Assembly: GCF_002483235.1 (NCBI RefSeq)
Contig: NZ_DLHN01000020.1
Location: 62,001 to 126,000, forward strand
DNA length: 64,000 nucleotides
From: Pedobacter glucosidilyticus
GTDB lineage: Bacteria; Bacteroidota; Bacteroidia; Sphingobacteriales; Sphingobacteriaceae
Reading direction: 5' to 3'
The notes under the pieces are model-generated. The model was not told the origin of the DNA, made no database searches, and saw nothing but the letters and a program-made list of their open reading frames with translations. Of this stretch, positions 55,885-64,000 are shown in pieces. Position 1 is the stretch's first letter, and each line of letters begins with the position of its first letter. Both the position numbers and the translations under genes were made by a program.

Positions 55885-57852
55885 CTAGTTTTTAATCACC
55901 TTTATCGCTTTAGAAAAATCTTTACTTTCTAGCTTTAGAACATACAAACCTTTTGTATATCCATGGCTCATATCTATAGGATAACCAGCTTTAACTTGTT
56001 CTTTACTCAATTTTTTTGACCATAAGTTTTGACCATAAGTATTAAAAAGATTTACCAAAATAAAATCATCTTCTAAGCTAGGTATAGATATATGAAGCGT
56101 CTGGATAACAGGATTAGGGTAGCAAGAAACTGAATTGTCTTGTAGACTTAGTTTTGCACTAGCATACTCAAGAATACGCGAAGTACCATTAAAATCAATC
56201 TGAATTAAACGGTAATAATTAGTTCCTGTATAAGGTTTAGTATCGTAGCTAACATAATCATATCCTGCGTATTTAGCATCTTGTTGAAAGATATCCTGAA
56301 AAGTAACACCATCTGAAGAGCGTTGTATGGTAAATGTTTTATTAGCAGTTTCAGATGCTGTTTTCCACGATAATTTTACTTCTTGGTTTTGAGTTGCTAA
56401 AGCATTAAAATAAAGTAAATCAACAGGTAAAGTGCCTGCAATACCTAAGGTAAAATAGTTATCAGTTGTACTTAAAGTCCAATCGCTACTGTTGGTAGCT
56501 GTAATGGTATTACTAACTAAACTAGTGTTGGCTAAAGCTTCATAAGCGCCTCCTAATGTTGTAGAAGTACCAATAGCGCTTACATTACTACCACCATCTG
56601 AATTACCAAAAGTGAAATTTATACTTTTATAGACAGCATTATAAACGGCATTTGCAGGTCCACTAGGTAATATCTTAACTAACCATCTTCTACTACTGGT
56701 GATACTATTTAAACCAGAACCCGCTGTACCACCTGTAGGTGTTCCTAAGCTAATGCTCACAAAAGTGGCGGGGCTACTTACTGATTTCAAATCACCGAAA
56801 GTTACCTTTCTGTATTCGCCTCCAGAACCTATGGGGAAGTTAACAAGCGAAGTATTATCGTTCCTAACTCTAATTGCAACAGTACCACCTTGTATAAAAC
56901 TACTGGTACTACCCGCTGCTGGAAGATTATTGCAAGTAAGGGTTACTCCGTTTCCAAGATTTATGATACCATTAGTGAAAGTAAGGGGTGTACCATTTGA
57001 AGTGAGGATAACATCGTAGTTTAACAATAAACCAGCACTGTTATTAATAGTGATGCCATTTGCTGTTCTGGAAGTTAAATCATTAGTTGTCAAATAGGAA
57101 GTAGGTATTTCTGAACCTGCAACTGCCTGTACAGTGCCTCTATAAACGATATTAATGGCAGCTGTGCTGTTATTACCACGAGTAACCTGATTTCCTGTGA
57201 AGGCTGCCGGTGCTGTGATATCTATAGTAGCAGAGGTTAAACTAGCCAAAGAATGGTTAATAGTTACAGTACTTTGGTTATCTAAGGTGCCTGAGGTAAG
57301 TATTAAAGAGCGAGCTATAACAATAGGAGCATTTATAATAACACCATTACTGTTGTTAAGTTCAATAATTTGAAAGAAAGAACCAAAACTACCAGCACCA
57401 CTAATACTTTGTTGTGTTGTACCATTTAAAGTGAGCGAAGGTGTTGCGGTATTAGTGAAATTTTTAGTAAAATCAGTAATTCCGTTATTTATAAAATTCC
57501 CACCTAAGTATAATCTTTTAGCTACATTATTAGTAGCCCCATAACTATTATAAATACCTGTAGCGCTAATGGTTAAGTTGCCTGCTACCCGCATTTCCTG
57601 AGCATTATTAGCAAAAATAATAGTACCATTAACGGTTAAACTAGCAACAGTTACACCACCTGTAAGACCGTTATCTTGTGTTACAGTGTGTCCTTGCGTA
57701 ATCACAACATCATCCGCAGAAGTAGGTACTATGCCATTTTCCCAAGTTGCAGGAGCGGTCCAGTTTCCAGTAGCAACAGATACTCTTTGTGCTGCTTTTA
57801 CAACCAGAGTAAAAAGTATAAATAGTAAAAAAGTGAGGTAAAGTTTTCTCAT
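55885..57852 (-). CDS. T9SS protein consisting of the G8-like scaffold alone
   Basis: This 655-residue exported protein (signal ending VKAAQ) begins directly with the G8-like start RVSVATGNWTAPATWENG, continues with repeated beta-strand units such as LTLNGTTQQSISGAGSFG and GSGGEYRKVTFGDLKSVS, then an FN3-like segment (LSWKTASETANKTFTIQRSSDG) and a type A sorting domain ending in KVIKN. It matches the C-terminal ~600 residues of the next gene almost segment for segment but has no catalytic or CBM domain. It may be a surface scaffold or glycan-binding partner. The gap to the next gene is about 45 bases. Confidence 0.78.
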   Translation of the reverse strand: MRKLYLTFLLFILFTLVVKAAQRVSVATGNWTAPATWENGIVPTSADDVVITQGHTVTQDNGLTGGVTVASLTVNGTIIFANNAQEMRVAGNLTISATGIYNSYGATNNVAKRLYLGGNFINNGITDFTKNFTNTATPSLTLNGTTQQSISGAGSFGSFFQIIELNNSNGVIINAPIVIARSLILTSGTLDNQSTVTINHSLASLTSATIDITAPAAFTGNQVTRGNNSTAAINIVYRGTVQAVAGSEIPTSYLTTNDLTSRTANGITINNSAGLLLNYDVILTSNGTPLTFTNGIINLGNGVTLTCNNLPAAGSTSSFIQGGTVAIRVRNDNTSLVNFPIGSGGEYRKVTFGDLKSVSSPATFVSISLGTPTGGTAGSGLNSITSSRRWLVKILPSGPANAVYNAVYKSINFTFGNSDGGSNVSAIGTSTTLGGAYEALANTSLVSNTITATNSSDWTLSTTDNYFTLGIAGTLPVDLLYFNALATQNQEVKLSWKTASETANKTFTIQRSSDGVTFQDIFQQDAKYAGYDYVSYDTKPYTGTNYYRLIQIDFNGTSRILEYASAKLSLQDNSVSCYPNPVIQTLHISIPSLEDDFILVNLFNTYGQNLWSKKLSKEQVKAGYPIDMSHGYTKGLYVLKLESKDFSKAIKVIKN

Positions 57853-58180
57853 GTTTATTTTATTTAGTTGGTTAATTGGTTACGACTGATGGAAATTTTT
57901 GTCGACAACTAAAATATTCAAGAGAACAGGTTAAATAAATGGATTATAATGGCATAAGTATAGACTTTTATGCTGTAGGATGTGTAGTATAAAGAGGTTT
58001 ATTAATAGGCAAATACTACTATTTCTTTCAAACAAAGTCGTAATAAGGTGAAATTTACTAGAATCTACTATTTCTAAAAGTTAAAAAATCCATTTAAATG
58101 CAATTTCTGTCTATTGAAACTAGCATTTGTTCATTTTAGATTTGGATGAACCACTGCTTATGAATTTTAAAAAGTATAAA
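57853..58180. promoter_or_regulatory. Divergent region between scaffold gene and GH2 gene
   Basis: These 328 AT-rich bases hold no gene I can support and carry promoters for the minus-strand scaffold operon and the plus-strand GH2 gene. The CATG-type operator was not found here. Confidence 0.5.
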
Positions 58181-60151
58181 ATGCTTAAAAAAATATTCGT
58201 GTTTATTCCTTTGTTTTTAGGAGTAATGATATCAAAATCACAAGTTATTGAGGATGTATCATTTAATGGAAAATGGCAGTTTATTATCGATAAAAATACC
58301 GAGGCTGATCAACAAAATTATGCCTTAAAGTTTCCACAAACCAGTAAAGAGGTCATGGTTCCTCATACTTGGAATATTGAAGATGAACATCAGAATTATT
58401 ATGGTAAAGCGTGGTATAAAAAAGACTTTGAAGCGCCAAAGGAATGGAAAAATAGTGTGGTCATGTTACATTTTGGCGCGGTATATCATGATGCTGTGGT
58501 TTACTTAAATGGGAAAAAAATTGGAGAACATTTACAATCAGGATATACTCCATTTGCCTTTGATTTAGCCAAGCATTTAAATTATGGTACTACAAACAGG
58601 CTTGTAGTAAGCGTAGATAATCGTTTTTCGGAAAACATGTTGCCTTTTGCCAAATCTTTTGATTGGGCAGCAGATGGTGGTATAACCAGAAGTGTAAAAT
58701 TACATATCAGCGCAAAACCATCTATTAAATACGTACATATAACCCCTCAACTAAACCTTAGAGATAGTTCGGCATCAGCTTTTATCAATATCAATTTAAA
58801 TGAGCATGAAATTAACAAGTTGGCAATAAAAGCAATTTGTGTAGAAAGAAAAACGGGTAAAGTGATGTTTAGCGAAGAAAAGGAGCTAAACAAAACGGGT
58901 AAAGGTTTTTCTTGGAGAGTTAACTTTAATAAAGTTACACCTTGGCATTTTGACAACCCAGCTTTGTATGATTTGAAAGTAACAACCTTAAGAAATGGTA
59001 AATCATCAGACGTTAAGGAAGTGCATTTTGGCTTTAGAGAAATTGATATAAAGCAAGGTAAGTGGTACTTAAATGGCGAGCAGGTGAGGTTACCCGGTAT
59101 CGAATATATGCCGGGAAGTCATCCGGCGTATGGGATTGCAGAACCTCTGAATTTTATAGATTCTGTAGCCAGAAAGTTGAAAGATTTGAATGTAGTGATT
59201 ACCCGTTTTCACTGGCAGCAAGATGAAGCATTCCTAAATAAGATGGATGAACTTGGCATTTTAGTGCAGGAGGAGCTTCCTTGGTGGCAAAAGCCTCAAA
59301 AATTAAGTCCACAACTTTTGCAACTAGCAAAATCTCAGCTTAATGAAATGATCAATGCGCATTACAATCATCCTTCAATTTTTGCATGGGGACTAAACAA
59401 TGAAGTGGCTTCAACTTTAGAAGATAATAGCGCATTAAAAACCTATGCCCAACAATTAGATACTTCAAGGCTATTCACCGTAATTAGTGATAAGCTGGAT
59501 AAAAGGTTAGCTACTGACCCATCTTTACATGGCGATTTACCAACATGGAATGAATATGTTGGAACTTGGAATGGTAAAGATAGAACTGATTTACCCAACA
59601 GATTTGATAAAATTAATCCTATTGTTAAAGATAAAGGTTTGCTGATTACAGAATACGGTTTATGCGAACCAGCATTTGCAGGAGGAGATTTAAGAAGAGT
59701 TGATGAAATGTTATATCACACCAAACTTTATCGTGAGAACCCCAATATTTTGGGCTTTATTTATTTCTGTCTGAGTGATTACCGTACGCAAATGGGCGAG
59801 GAGGGACTAGGAAAGTATAAAATAAGACGTCATGGTTTAACAGATATGTTTCTTAAGCCTAAACCTTCTTATCATGTATTTAAACAACTCTGTAGTCCAG
59901 TTGATATTATTAAAGTAGCTAAGAAAGATGAACACCATGCAGAAATAGAGATAGAAGCAAAACAGTCTATACCATCTTACACCTTGCGTAATTATCGTTT
60001 AAAGTATCTTGACATGAATGGAGAGATAAAAGAAATTTTAATAAAAGAATTAAAGCCCGGAGAGAAAATGACTGTAGTATTAGCACATATAAATAGCCAG
60101 TATGCTTTTGAAATCCTTAGACCAGATGGCTTTTTAGTGATTAAATACTAA
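58181..60151 (+). CDS. Compact GH2 glycoside hydrolase
   Basis: This 656-residue exported enzyme has a signal peptide (FVFIPLFLGVMISKSQ), sugar-binding domain, Ig-like domain and TIM barrel, without additional C-terminal domains except a short beta tail. Numbered from this ATG, acid/base is about E408 in WGLNNEVA and nucleophile about E491 in LITEYGLCEP. The start at 58181 is chosen because it opens the signal peptide. A TTG 18 codons upstream and an ATG seven codons upstream are alternatives. The short layout suits a beta-galactosidase or beta-glucuronidase, which cannot be told apart by eye. Confidence 0.87.
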   Translation: MLKKIFVFIPLFLGVMISKSQVIEDVSFNGKWQFIIDKNTEADQQNYALKFPQTSKEVMVPHTWNIEDEHQNYYGKAWYKKDFEAPKEWKNSVVMLHFGAVYHDAVVYLNGKKIGEHLQSGYTPFAFDLAKHLNYGTTNRLVVSVDNRFSENMLPFAKSFDWAADGGITRSVKLHISAKPSIKYVHITPQLNLRDSSASAFININLNEHEINKLAIKAICVERKTGKVMFSEEKELNKTGKGFSWRVNFNKVTPWHFDNPALYDLKVTTLRNGKSSDVKEVHFGFREIDIKQGKWYLNGEQVRLPGIEYMPGSHPAYGIAEPLNFIDSVARKLKDLNVVITRFHWQQDEAFLNKMDELGILVQEELPWWQKPQKLSPQLLQLAKSQLNEMINAHYNHPSIFAWGLNNEVASTLEDNSALKTYAQQLDTSRLFTVISDKLDKRLATDPSLHGDLPTWNEYVGTWNGKDRTDLPNRFDKINPIVKDKGLLITEYGLCEPAFAGGDLRRVDEMLYHTKLYRENPNILGFIYFCLSDYRTQMGEEGLGKYKIRRHGLTDMFLKPKPSYHVFKQLCSPVDIIKVAKKDEHHAEIEIEAKQSIPSYTLRNYRLKYLDMNGEIKEILIKELKPGEKMTVVLAHINSQYAFEILRPDGFLVIKY

Positions 60152-60542
60152 TCATATAAGTTTTTCTCATGACACCAATATGGACTAAGCAACTTCTTTC
60201 TTCATAAAAAATCTTTTTATTGTCCATATAATAATCTAATCCTACCTATCCTTAAAACTCCGTCTAAAAGACTTAAGCTAAAAAAGTCAAAAAGTCTATG
60301 GTTTTGCAATTTCTATCCATTCTTAAGAGGGTAAAGTCCAGATAAATTTGAAATCAAAAAAATAAGCTATTGCTTGTTTAAGACGATGAATAAAAATGAG
60401 CCTTAATGCTTTAAACAGGTCTCATATTTTTTTCAATAAACCTAAACCAATAAGTTTTTAAACTTAAGTATAAAGCTATTGTTAGACCAAGCCAATCTGC
60501 AGTAGCTAAAAATAAAGCTTAACCAAAGACCAAATTATAAGT
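60152..60542. promoter_or_regulatory. Intergenic region before susC3
   Basis: No gene in these 391 bases. A weak hairpin at about 60392-60431 (AAAAATGAG against CTCATATTTTT) could end the GH2 transcript. The rest should hold the susC3 promoter. The operator-like CATG pair seen elsewhere was not found. Confidence 0.5.
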
Positions 60543-63500
60543 ATGAATTATTATTATTTAAAAAGATCAGGAAAACTACTCCTATTGCTTTTGTTGATTT
60601 ATTTGCCAAATTATCTGTTGGCTCAAAATAATCAAGCAGCTACAGGTATAGAAGTAAGTGGAACCGTAAAAGATGAGAATGGAGAAGCTTTAATAGGAAC
60701 TGTAGTTTCTATTAAAGGTAGTACAACGGCTACTACTACAGATGCTAACGGAAACTATAAAATAAAAGTTCCTAATGCTAAAACTGTACTTTCTTACTAT
60801 ATGCTAGGATTTCAGCGTATTGAAATCATGGTAGAAAATAAAAATAAAATAGATGTTGTTTTACGCGAGTTAACTACTGCTCTTAACGAAGTTGTGGTGG
60901 TGGGCTATGGCTCTACCAACAGAAGAGATTTATCCGGAGCTGTTGTTTCTGTACAGGCTGAGGATATTGAGCGAAGAATGCCTACCAATTTAGCAGAAGC
61001 TTTACAAGGTCAGGTTGCAGGTGTACAAATATCAACCGGATCCGGACAGCCAGGAGAAGGTGCATCTATCGTTATACGTGGTGCCTCTACCATTAATGAT
61101 GGTGGTATTGGGCCATTATATGTAATAGATGGTGTTCAACAAACCAATGCAGACGCCATTAACCCTAATGATATAGAATCTATAGACATCTTAAAAGATG
61201 CAGCTTCTGCAGCTATTTATGGTGCTCGTTCTGCCAATGGTGTTATCATCATTACCACAAAACAAGGAAATAAAAAAGCACCAACCTTAGATGTTAGATA
61301 CCTGCACTCTATGAATAATCTGGCTAATAGTTTACCTCAACTTAACTCCGCACAATATAGAATTTTGCAAAATAAGCAGATGGAGTATATTAATGGTGAA
61401 GGTAGAAACTTGGTTCCTGCTGCGGTAGTACAAGGTTTGGTAGCTCAGATGGCTGATAGTTTAAATTTTATTTTAAATAGTGATAATGATTATCAAGACG
61501 CTGTATTCGGAACAGCTAATAAAAACCAAATTGATGTGAATTTTGGCGGAGCCACAGATAATTTAAAATACTTCTTATCTACGGGTTATTTAAAAGAAAA
61601 TGGTATCATGGAGAATACCTCTTTTGATCGTATCACAACCAGATTAAATGCTGATTATAATGCGACTAAAAAGTTAAACTTCTCTACCAGAATTAATTTT
61701 TCTTATGCAAAGAAGAAAGGCGCTGATGAGTCTAACTACCTCAATACCATGTTAGCTAGAAAGCCAAATTTATCTTTTTATTATCCAGATAATACTTTAA
61801 TTGGGGTGTTGTGGGGCGGTAATCCACTAGCATTGCCAGCAGAAACCAACTTTACAGATACTTATGGCGGTACTTTTTATCAATCGGCAGAGTTTAAAAT
61901 ATCTCCTCACCTGAAAATCACCAGTACTTTAAATGCTAATTTATCTTTAGCTAAGTACAAGTTCATGCGCCCTAGTTTCTTATTTAGCGGAGGGCTTACC
62001 AATAGCGGTTCTTCTGTAGGTACTTTAAACTGGAATTGGATGAATGAAAACTATCTGAATTATAGCAGAACTTTTAATAAAGTGCATACCATAACTGGTC
62101 TTGCTGGTGTTAGTGCTCAAGGTTGGAGAACCGAGTCTGATAGATTTAGCGGACGTAATTCTGCCACAGATGCCATCTATACCATGAATGCCTTCTCTGC
62201 TAATTTCAATCTTGCTGCTACCAGAACAGAAGAATCTGTACATACCATGGCATCAGCATTTACCAGAATTGGTTATAACTACAAATCAAAGTATATTTTT
62301 AATGCTACCGTACGTGTTGATGGTTCTTCAAGATTTGCATCAAACAAAAAATATGGTTATTTCCCATCAGCATCTGCAGCATGGAGATTCTCTGACGAGT
62401 CTTTTATGAAGTTTGCTAAAAGTGTTTTAAATGATGCTAAAGTGAGAGTAAGTTATGGAGTTAACGGGAATGAAAGTATAGGTAATTATGATGCGATATT
62501 ATCTTACAGTGTTGGAGGTATTTATGATGATGTATCCGGTATAACAGCTTCGCGTATAGCCGTTAACAATTTAGGATGGGAGCAAACTACACAATCAAAT
62601 ATTGCCCTTGATTTAAGTTTTTATAAAAACAGGTTTAACGTAACAGTAGATTATTACAATAAACAAACTGATGATTTACTTGCCAATTTTGAAATACCTA
62701 AAGAATGGGGTTTTGATGTTGTAAGAAGAAATATTGGTTCTATCTCTAATAAAGGTATTGAGATAGATGTTAGAGGCGATATAATCAAGAAAAAAACGTT
62801 TAGTTGGAACTTAGGACTTAACCTTACCAGAAATAATAACCAGATTTTATCTATTGCTAATGGCCAACCTTATTTGTTCCAAAATGTTTGGTGGATTTCA
62901 CAAGGTGGGCGTATCGGTGATTTTTTTGGTTATGAACAATTAAATATCTTCCCATACGATCAATCCAACGCTTTTTCTAATGATTGGCAGCAATTAACAC
63001 CAGTTTTCCAAAGAGATGCTACCGGAGAAATGATTAAAGATGCAGCTGGAAAATATGTATTGGATAGTTATACGCTAAATGGTGCTCCATATACCGGAAA
63101 CGTAAATCAAAAGACTTTTACTGATGGTACTCCTTTTAGAGGTGGGGATGTGAATTGGTATGATAATCCTAATGATGCAAGTGGTAGAGGAATTATTAAC
63201 GATAGCGATAGGAAAGTATTAGGTAATGCACAGCCAGATTTTGTTGGTGGTATTAATACTACTTTTAACTATAAGAGATTTGGATTATTTATTGGAAGCT
63301 ATTTTTCTGTAGGAGGTCAAATTTATAATCAGGCAAGATACACACTTAACCAAATGAGTATGCCTTTCTTCTCTACAGTTCCAAGTATGGATTTTGCCAA
63401 TAATTTTTGGATAAGACAAGGAGACGAGACTAAATATCCAAGACCCTATGCAGACCAATACCAGAATGATCGTAATGTGAATTCTATTTATTTAGAAGAT

Positions 63501-63740
63501 GCTTCTTTTCTTAAAATCAGAAATATAAGATTAAGCTATTCATTACCTCCCAAAGTAACCACTAAACTTAAAATTAAGTCTTTAGGTATGTACGGATATG
63601 TAAATAATGCCTTCACTTTCACCAATTATTCTGGCTACGATCCTGAGTTTTCAAACTTTAGTGCACTTGCATTAGGTATGGATACCAATAGATATCCGCG
63701 TAAGCGTGAGTTTGGATTAGGCTTTAACTTAAATTTTTAA
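60543..63740 (+). CDS. susC: SusC-like TonB-dependent transporter (pair 3)
   Basis: This 1065-residue outer-membrane importer has a signal peptide ending YLLAQ, a regulatory-like domain (VSGTVKDENGEALIGTVV), the VVVVGYGSTNR segment, a plug (ALQGQVAGVQIST, IVIRGASTINDGGIGPLYVIDG, ILKDAASAAIYGARSANGV) and a long barrel ending GFNLNF. It has no STN domain. Its susD partner begins four bases later and is cut by the window end. Confidence 0.95.
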   Translation: MNYYYLKRSGKLLLLLLLIYLPNYLLAQNNQAATGIEVSGTVKDENGEALIGTVVSIKGSTTATTTDANGNYKIKVPNAKTVLSYYMLGFQRIEIMVENKNKIDVVLRELTTALNEVVVVGYGSTNRRDLSGAVVSVQAEDIERRMPTNLAEALQGQVAGVQISTGSGQPGEGASIVIRGASTINDGGIGPLYVIDGVQQTNADAINPNDIESIDILKDAASAAIYGARSANGVIIITTKQGNKKAPTLDVRYLHSMNNLANSLPQLNSAQYRILQNKQMEYINGEGRNLVPAAVVQGLVAQMADSLNFILNSDNDYQDAVFGTANKNQIDVNFGGATDNLKYFLSTGYLKENGIMENTSFDRITTRLNADYNATKKLNFSTRINFSYAKKKGADESNYLNTMLARKPNLSFYYPDNTLIGVLWGGNPLALPAETNFTDTYGGTFYQSAEFKISPHLKITSTLNANLSLAKYKFMRPSFLFSGGLTNSGSSVGTLNWNWMNENYLNYSRTFNKVHTITGLAGVSAQGWRTESDRFSGRNSATDAIYTMNAFSANFNLAATRTEESVHTMASAFTRIGYNYKSKYIFNATVRVDGSSRFASNKKYGYFPSASAAWRFSDESFMKFAKSVLNDAKVRVSYGVNGNESIGNYDAILSYSVGGIYDDVSGITASRIAVNNLGWEQTTQSNIALDLSFYKNRFNVTVDYYNKQTDDLLANFEIPKEWGFDVVRRNIGSISNKGIEIDVRGDIIKKKTFSWNLGLNLTRNNNQILSIANGQPYLFQNVWWISQGGRIGDFFGYEQLNIFPYDQSNAFSNDWQQLTPVFQRDATGEMIKDAAGKYVLDSYTLNGAPYTGNVNQKTFTDGTPFRGGDVNWYDNPNDASGRGIINDSDRKVLGNAQPDFVGGINTTFNYKRFGLFIGSYFSVGGQIYNQARYTLNQMSMPFFSTVPSMDFANNFWIRQGDETKYPRPYADQYQNDRNVNSIYLEDASFLKIRNIRLSYSLPPKVTTKLKIKSLGMYGYVNNAFTFTNYSGYDPEFSNFSALALGMDTNRYPRKREFGLGFNLNF

Positions 63741-63744
63741 TCAC

Positions 63745-64000
63745 ATGAATCATCAATATAAAACTGGCAATCCTAAACATATTTTGCTAAAGGCAATTGC
63801 AATTGTTTCTCTTTTTACTATTTCAGCTTGTAATAAATTTTTAGAGCCAGAGCCTATAAGTGAGGTTACAGCAGAAAATATGTGGCAAAACCAAAGAGAT
63901 GTAAAAGCCGGAGTTGGAGAAATTTATTCTTCTTTTAGAGATGCACTCCGTTTAAACTTCTTTGACTGGGGCGAGCTACGCTCAGATAACTATGTATTAA
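63745..64000 (+). CDS. susD: SusD-like lipoprotein (pair 3), N-terminal part only
   Basis: The first 85 codons are present and the gene runs off the right edge. A lipoprotein signal peptide (AIVSLFTISACNKF) is followed by LEPEPISEVTAENMWQN and a helical segment, the usual SusD beginning. Position 4 bases after susC3 confirms the pairing. Confidence 0.88.
   Translation, partial: MNHQYKTGNPKHILLKAIAIVSLFTISACNKFLEPEPISEVTAENMWQNQRDVKAGVGEIYSSFRDALRLNFFDWGELRSDNYVL

Noticed and set aside
60178..60239. ATATGGAC/GTCCATAT inverted pair after the GH2 gene
   Set aside because: The arms are only 8 bases and the loop is 46 bases, too weak to call a terminator.

Overview
The window looks like a chromosomal segment of a Bacteroidota bacterium, most likely a Pedobacter-like member of the Sphingobacteriaceae. 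The grounds are the AT-rich DNA, three SusC/SusD-type outer-membrane pairs, a hybrid two-component regulator, many secreted proteins ending in type IX secretion (T9SS) sorting domains, and lipoprotein signals of the Bacteroidota kind. The genus is an inference from gene content. No rRNA, tRNA, CRISPR array, phage or transposase gene was seen.

Layout. Positions 1-6000 are mostly core: a small secreted PepSY-like protein, a YihY/BrkB membrane protein, the proline genes proB-proA, a lipoprotein of unknown function and a GH113-like lipoprotein hydrolase. Positions 6007-7090 are a repeat-rich junction with a perfect 20-bp hairpin, direct repeats, an orphan T9SS sorting domain (a gene remnant) and an inverted-repeat element. 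From about 7.1 kb to the end the window is almost wholly glycan-utilisation genes.

Block A (7.1-15.5 kb, mostly minus strand) holds a RhaM-like sugar mutarotase, a SurA-like protein, a secreted beta-helix protein and SusC/SusD pair 1. Block B (16-23 kb, plus) holds two small secreted proteins, an MFS transporter, a multidomain GH50-like enzyme and a GH105-like hydrolase. The two small proteins and the GH50-like enzyme share one uncharacterised ~200-residue module. Block C (23.2-36 kb) has a GH50-like enzyme and a GH2-malectin enzyme on the minus strand, divergent from SusC/SusD pair 2, a fasciclin/DNRLRE lipoprotein and a flavoenzyme. Block D (36-51.6 kb) has a hybrid two-component sensor, three tandem GH29 enzymes, a second GH2, a fourth GH29, an esterase and an AraC regulator. 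Block E (52-60 kb) has two giant T9SS proteins sharing a ~600-residue C-terminal scaffold, one of which carries an unassigned TIM-barrel-like domain, and a third GH2. SusC/SusD pair 3 runs off the right end.

Working model (inference): the locus degrades a galactan-like polysaccharide carrying alpha-L-fucose or alpha-L-galactose side groups and some uronic acid. GH50-like and beta-helix proteins would cut the chain, SusCD pairs would import oligomers, GH29, GH2, GH105 and the esterase would trim them, and the hybrid sensor would control transcription. A shared site with two CATG half-sites 22 bp apart lies upstream of susC2 and of the GH29 cluster and is a candidate operator. No sulfatase, GH16, GH86 or GH117 gene was recognised, so a sulfated red-algal galactan is not directly supported by this window alone.
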